Shown in pieces: positions 60,235-64,000 of a DNA stretch of 64,000 nucleotides. How positions within the stretch are numbered: position 1 is the stretch's first letter; each line of letters begins with the position of its first letter. A program made the translations under genes and the position numbers. Below the pieces are notes generated by a model, which worked only from the letters and a program-made list of their open reading frames with translations, searched no databases and was not told the DNA's origin. The DNA comes from Clostridia bacterium (lineage in GTDB: Bacteria; Bacillota; Clostridia; Christensenellales; Aristaeellaceae): contig JAFZOG010000135.1 of assembly GCA_017550745.1 (NCBI GenBank), positions 1-64,000 of the forward strand, written 5' to 3'.

Positions 60235-61830
60235 ATGTTTGATAATATCCAAAGAGTACCGGATATTGTGATGGTGGATGATCAACAGGCTCATCTGGAT
60301 GGCGCGAAAGCCGGATGCTTCTGCCAGAAGGATGCTTGCATAGAAACAGTCAATCATTTGGGCTACTTGTCGGTGTATCTCAGCGCGGGCAGTACCGCTG
60401 TCAAAAAGGTGCGACTGCGTTGGCTTTTTGCACAGCGGCTGAAAGGCCAGGTGCTGGGCGACACCTGGGAACGCTCCTATGCAGATTTGGGCTGGCGGAA
60501 TATTACGCCCGATCAAATGCTCCCATGGTACGTCGTGGTGCATCGGGACACGGCAACGGCAGGTTATGGCGTGAAGGTTCGTCCAGGCGCTATTTGCAGC
60601 TGGCAGATCGATCCCGAAGGGATCACCCTGTGGCTGGACGTGCGTTGCGGCGGGGAAGGCGTTTTGCTGAATGGGCGAAAGCTGCTGGCGGCCCAAGTCG
60701 TTTGCAGGGAATATGCCAACATCCGTCCCTTTGAAGCCGCAAAAGATTTTTGCCGTTTCATGTGTCAAGACCCGCTTCTCCCCGCTGAACCGGTGTACGG
60801 CTCCAATAACTGGTATTACGCCTATGGCCACAGCTCCAGGGAAGAAATCATCGCGGACGCCGCCTATTTGGGAAAGCTGACGCAAGGAATCAAAAACCGC
60901 CCGTACTTTGTGATTGACGACGGCTGGCAGCAAAAACGGTATCATACGGACGGAACGTATGAAGAAATTTATAACGGCGGCCCCTGGATGCCCAATGACC
61001 GCTTTGGGGACATGGCCTCTTTGGCGGAGAAAATCAAAGAACAGGATGTCATTCCCGGCATCTGGGTGCGGCTTTTGCAGGATGAAAGCCCTGAAATCCC
61101 CGATACCTGGCGCTTGCCTCACACCAACGGGCTAGATCCGTCGATCCCGGAGGTATTCAATCACATTCAGGAAACCATTGAGCGCATCGGTCAGTGGGGC
61201 TATCGGCTTCTCAAACACGATTTTTCCACCTTTGATCTGACGAACCGCTGGGGCAGCTGCATGCGCTATCAAATGACGGAGGATGGTTGGCACTTTGCAG
61301 ATCGAAGCCGCACCACCGCCGAAATCGTCGTCAGCCTGTATCAGGCCATACTGGATGCGGCGAAAAAGCACAATATGCTGATTCTGGGCTGCAACACCAT
61401 TGGCCATTTGGGTGCGGGTCTCATGCACATGCACCGCACGGGCGAGGATACCAGCGGCCTGGTATGGGAAAACACGCTGCGCAACGGCGTCAATACGCTG
61501 GCGTTCCGACTCCCGCAGCATGGCGTGTTCTATGATATAGACGCTGACTGCATCGGCATTTCCGATCAAATTCCCTGGGAACTCAACCGGCAATGGGGCG
61601 AATTGCTGAGCAAAAGCAGTACATCCCTGTTTTATTCCGTCAAGCCAAACAGCCTGCCGCCGGAACAGGAACGGGAGCTTTCTCGGATGCTGCATGAAAA
61701 CGCCGTGCATCGTGCGCCTGCGGAACCTATCGACTGGCTGGATACGACTTTGCCCCAGGATTGGCTTCTGGATGGGCAGGAGATCAATTTTCACTGGTAT
61801 GCTTCCAGTGGTTTCAACCTCAGGCCATAA
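60235..61830 (+). CDS. Clan GH-D glycosidase-like protein (alpha-galactosidase relative)
   Basis: A 531-residue protein without signal peptide. The N-terminal 190 residues are beta-rich and the C-terminal barrel resembles alpha-galactosidases: YFVIDDGWQQKR, GIWVRLLQDE, RLLKHDFSTFD with probable nucleophile D329, and HRTGEDTSGLVWE with a candidate acid/base D405. It lacks the CSGGGGRFD box of GH36 and the usual C-terminal beta domain, so specificity is uncertain. ATG 60235 follows AAAGGG. It lies between the GH36 gene and galK. Confidence 0.75.
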   Translation: MFDNIQRVPDIVMVDDQQAHLDGAKAGCFCQKDACIETVNHLGYLSVYLSAGSTAVKKVRLRWLFAQRLKGQVLGDTWERSYADLGWRNITPDQMLPWYVVVHRDTATAGYGVKVRPGAICSWQIDPEGITLWLDVRCGGEGVLLNGRKLLAAQVVCREYANIRPFEAAKDFCRFMCQDPLLPAEPVYGSNNWYYAYGHSSREEIIADAAYLGKLTQGIKNRPYFVIDDGWQQKRYHTDGTYEEIYNGGPWMPNDRFGDMASLAEKIKEQDVIPGIWVRLLQDESPEIPDTWRLPHTNGLDPSIPEVFNHIQETIERIGQWGYRLLKHDFSTFDLTNRWGSCMRYQMTEDGWHFADRSRTTAEIVVSLYQAILDAAKKHNMLILGCNTIGHLGAGLMHMHRTGEDTSGLVWENTLRNGVNTLAFRLPQHGVFYDIDADCIGISDQIPWELNRQWGELLSKSSTSLFYSVKPNSLPPEQERELSRMLHENAVHRAPAEPIDWLDTTLPQDWLLDGQEINFHWYASSGFNLRP

Positions 61831-61854
61831 CACTTTTCTGGGAGGTAAAGCGCG

Positions 61855-62997
61855 ATGAAACGATTCATTTTTTCCGCTCCGGGCCGCACGGAAATCAGCG
61901 GAAACCATACCGATCATCAGCATGGGTGTGTGCTGGCCGCGTCCGTCAATCTGAAAACCACAGCGACAGTCACGCTGAATGAGACTGGAATCATCCGCGT
62001 GATTTCAGAGGGCTATGCGCCGGTGGAAGTAAACGCCGAAGACCTTTCCGTTCACCCGGAAGAAACGAACACCACAGCCGCCCTGATCCGGGGCGTGGCC
62101 ACCGCGTTTTCCCTGCGCGGCGCGAAGATAGGCGGCTTTGACGCGAAGGTTTCCTCCACGGTGCTGCCCGGCAGCGGGCTCAGTTCTTCCGCCGCTTTTG
62201 AGGTGCTCATCGGCAACATCCTGAACACGCTGTTTTTTGAAAACAAACTGGATGCGGTGGAAATCGCCAAGATCGGCCAGTATGCCGAAAACGTGTACTT
62301 CGGCAAGCCCTGCGGCTTAATGGATCAGATGGCGTCCAGCGTGGGCGGCATGGTGTTCATTGATTTTGCGAATCCAGGGAATCCCCTTGTGGAAAAAATC
62401 CATTTTGATTTTTCCGCTACCGGATATGCTCTCTGCATCATTGATACCGGGGCGGATCACGCCGACCTGACCGACGAATACGCCGCCATTCCCCAGGAAC
62501 TGAAAGCCGTATGCTCCTTCTTTTACAAAGAATATCTGCGTGATGTGCCTGAAGATGTTTTTGGGAAGCAACTTCCTGCATTGCGCACTGCTGTGGGTGA
62601 CCGCCCCATCCTGCGGGCCATCCATGTATACAATGAAAATCGGCGGGTATTGATGCAAAAGCAGGCGCTGGCTGATGGCGATTTTGACGCTTTCCTTCGG
62701 CTCGTCCGGGAATCCGGCAAATCCTCCTGGTGTCTCTTGCAAAATGTGATCCCCAAGGGGCAAACGAAGAATCAGGAGGTCGCCCTGGCCCTGACATTGG
62801 CGGAAAAACTGCTGAATGGCGAGGGCGCTTGCCGAGTTCACGGCGGGGGTTTTGCCGGAACCATCCAGGCGTTCGTTCCCATGAATCGCCTGGATGCTTT
62901 CAAAACAGGGATAGGGGAAGCGCTTGGCGCTGGAAAATGCCACGTCCTGTCCATCGTTCCCAATGGCGGAATGCTGGAAAGTGAAACGGAGGAATGA
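61855..62997 (+). CDS. galK: Galactokinase
   Basis: A 380-residue GHMP kinase phosphorylating galactose to galactose-1-phosphate. It has the galactokinase-type N-terminal motif (APGRTEISGNHTDHQHG), the GHMP ATP loop LPGSGLSSSAAFE and the C-terminal CRVHGGGFAGTIQAFVP. The catalytic Asp lies in CGLMDQMASS. ATG follows GGGAGG, 24 bases after the preceding gene. It supplies the first step of the Leloir pathway to galactose released by the glycosidases. Confidence 0.95.
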   Translation: MKRFIFSAPGRTEISGNHTDHQHGCVLAASVNLKTTATVTLNETGIIRVISEGYAPVEVNAEDLSVHPEETNTTAALIRGVATAFSLRGAKIGGFDAKVSSTVLPGSGLSSSAAFEVLIGNILNTLFFENKLDAVEIAKIGQYAENVYFGKPCGLMDQMASSVGGMVFIDFANPGNPLVEKIHFDFSATGYALCIIDTGADHADLTDEYAAIPQELKAVCSFFYKEYLRDVPEDVFGKQLPALRTAVGDRPILRAIHVYNENRRVLMQKQALADGDFDAFLRLVRESGKSSWCLLQNVIPKGQTKNQEVALALTLAEKLLNGEGACRVHGGGFAGTIQAFVPMNRLDAFKTGIGEALGAGKCHVLSIVPNGGMLESETEE

Positions 62998-63000
62998 TTC

Positions 63001-64000
63001 ATGACTGTTGACAGCCTGCTTTCCTCTTTGGTTCAATACGGAATTGAACGCGAACTGATCGCCGAAAGTGATCGGATGTTCATCCTCAATCAGCTGCTGG
63101 ACGCCATGAAGCTGCACAGCTATACACCTTCCGAGCCCGCTGTTCTTTCCCTGGAGGAGATTTTACAGGGAATATTGGACGACGCTGTGAATCGTGGGAT
63201 TTGTGAGGACGACGTCACCAGCCGCGATTTGTTGGACACCAGGCTCATGGGCATCCTGACCCCCTGGCCCCATGAAGTGCGGCGCAAATTTGCCGCGCTG
63301 TACGCCCAATCACCCCAAATGGCTACGGATTGGTATTACCGCTTTTCCCAGGATACCGATTATATCCGCCGCTATCGCATGGCGCGGGACGTGCGGTGGG
63401 AGGCGGAAACGGAGTACGGGCACTTAGTCATTACTATCAATCTGAGCAAGCCGGAAAAAGACCCCAGGGCCATTGCCGCCGCCCGCAGCGCGCCTCAGTC
63501 CGAATATCCCAAATGCCAGCTCTGCGCCGAAAACGAAGGCTACGGGGGCCGGATGAACCACCCGCCCCGGCAGAATCATCGGATCATTCCCGTCACCGTG
63601 GCGGGTAGTGATTGGTATTTGCAGTACAGTCCTTATGTGTACTACAATGAACACTGCATCGTATTCAACGCCAAACACACGCCCATGGTGATCGACAGAG
63701 AGACGTTCCAAAAGCTGCTTAGCTTTGTGACAGATTTTCCCCACTACTTCGTAGGCAGCAACGCCGATCTGCCCATTGTGGGCGGCAGCATCCTCAGCCA
63801 CGATCATTTCCAGGGTGGTCATTTCGTCTTCCCAATGGAAAAGGCCCCTGTGGAAAAGAAGGTCAGCTTTGCCGGTTATGAAGATATTCGGGCGGGCATC
63901 GTGAAATGGCCCATGAGTGTGATCCGCCTGGCCGGGCCTGATCGGGATCGCCTGATTGATCTGGCGGATAAGATTTTGGGCTGCTGGCGAGGGTACACGG
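63001..64000 (+). CDS. galT: UDP-glucose-hexose-1-phosphate uridylyltransferase (class II GalT), cut by the window end
   Basis: The first 333 residues of the Firmicutes-type GalT, which exchanges UMP between UDP-glucose and galactose-1-phosphate. Start MTVDSLLSSLVQYGIE, the CQLCAENEGYGGRMNHPPR cysteine segment, YYNEHCIVF and GGSILSHDHFQGGHF with the HxH pair are typical of class II (about 490-500 residues). The ATG lies 3 bases after the galK stop. The C-terminal third lies outside the window. Confidence 0.94.
   Translation, partial: MTVDSLLSSLVQYGIERELIAESDRMFILNQLLDAMKLHSYTPSEPAVLSLEEILQGILDDAVNRGICEDDVTSRDLLDTRLMGILTPWPHEVRRKFAALYAQSPQMATDWYYRFSQDTDYIRRYRMARDVRWEAETEYGHLVITINLSKPEKDPRAIAAARSAPQSEYPKCQLCAENEGYGGRMNHPPRQNHRIIPVTVAGSDWYLQYSPYVYYNEHCIVFNAKHTPMVIDRETFQKLLSFVTDFPHYFVGSNADLPIVGGSILSHDHFQGGHFVFPMEKAPVEKKVSFAGYEDIRAGIVKWPMSVIRLAGPDRDRLIDLADKILGCWRGYT

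Overview
The window reads as chromosome of an endospore-forming, fairly GC-rich member of the Clostridia (Bacillota), probably a gut-type anaerobe. The sequence basis is SpoIIGA/sigma-E, a YlmC/YmxH-type sporulation protein, two T-box leaders, pyruvate phosphate dikinase, EFR1-type ferredoxin and consensus sigma-A promoters (TTGACA-N17-TATAAT) with AGGAGG ribosome sites. Genus cannot be fixed from the sequence alone.

Layout. 1-6.4 kb: a TIGR04086 membrane protein and a five-gene DUF3798-type ABC uptake operon. 6.5-11 kb: a MITE, a ROK kinase, a two-part mannose-6-phosphate isomerase-like protein and an AT-richer GT61 glycosyltransferase. 11-14.2 kb: a nucleoside phosphorylase/methyltransferase/RibD-like operon and an eight-tRNA cluster, both on minus. 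14.4-24 kb: ppdK, an ABCG-like ATPase/permease pair whose permease carries a 27-residue repeat domain, and a heterodimeric ABC exporter pair preceded by a leader peptide and terminator. 24.3-29.7 kb: spoIIGA-sigE and T-box-pheS-pheT. 29.7-37 kb (minus): ilvE, a secreted HExxH protein, an EFR1 ferredoxin, and a leucine-type T-box operon encoding a LeuA paralogue without catalytic residues plus a TIM-barrel/acyl-CoA synthetase fusion. 37-46.7 kb: an ECF sigma/anti-sigma pair whose sigma gene was cut by a MITE, an SBP-GGDEF-EAL receptor, an esterase, YlmC-like, nrdR, a phosphoribosyltransferase and an amidotransferase-less GMP synthase. 46.7-51.2 kb: remnant of an integrated element next to the guaA 3' end (XRE repressor with three operator-like repeats, xis, 5'-truncated integrase, mobilisation-type protein, truncated DUF3987 protein). 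51.3-64 kb: an alpha-galactoside utilisation locus (three clan GH-D glycosidases, ABC importer, AraC regulator, galK, galT).

The main points for follow-up are: (i) a MITE family with three complete copies, each with terminal inverted repeats and a perfect 8-bp target duplication, one of them inside the start of an ECF sigma gene; (ii) a predicted ribosome-mediated attenuator ahead of the ABC exporter pair; (iii) the T-box-controlled, catalytically degenerate LeuA paralogue translationally coupled to a TIM-barrel/acyl-CoA synthetase fusion; (iv) an ABC permease with seven short helical repeats between its last two membrane segments.
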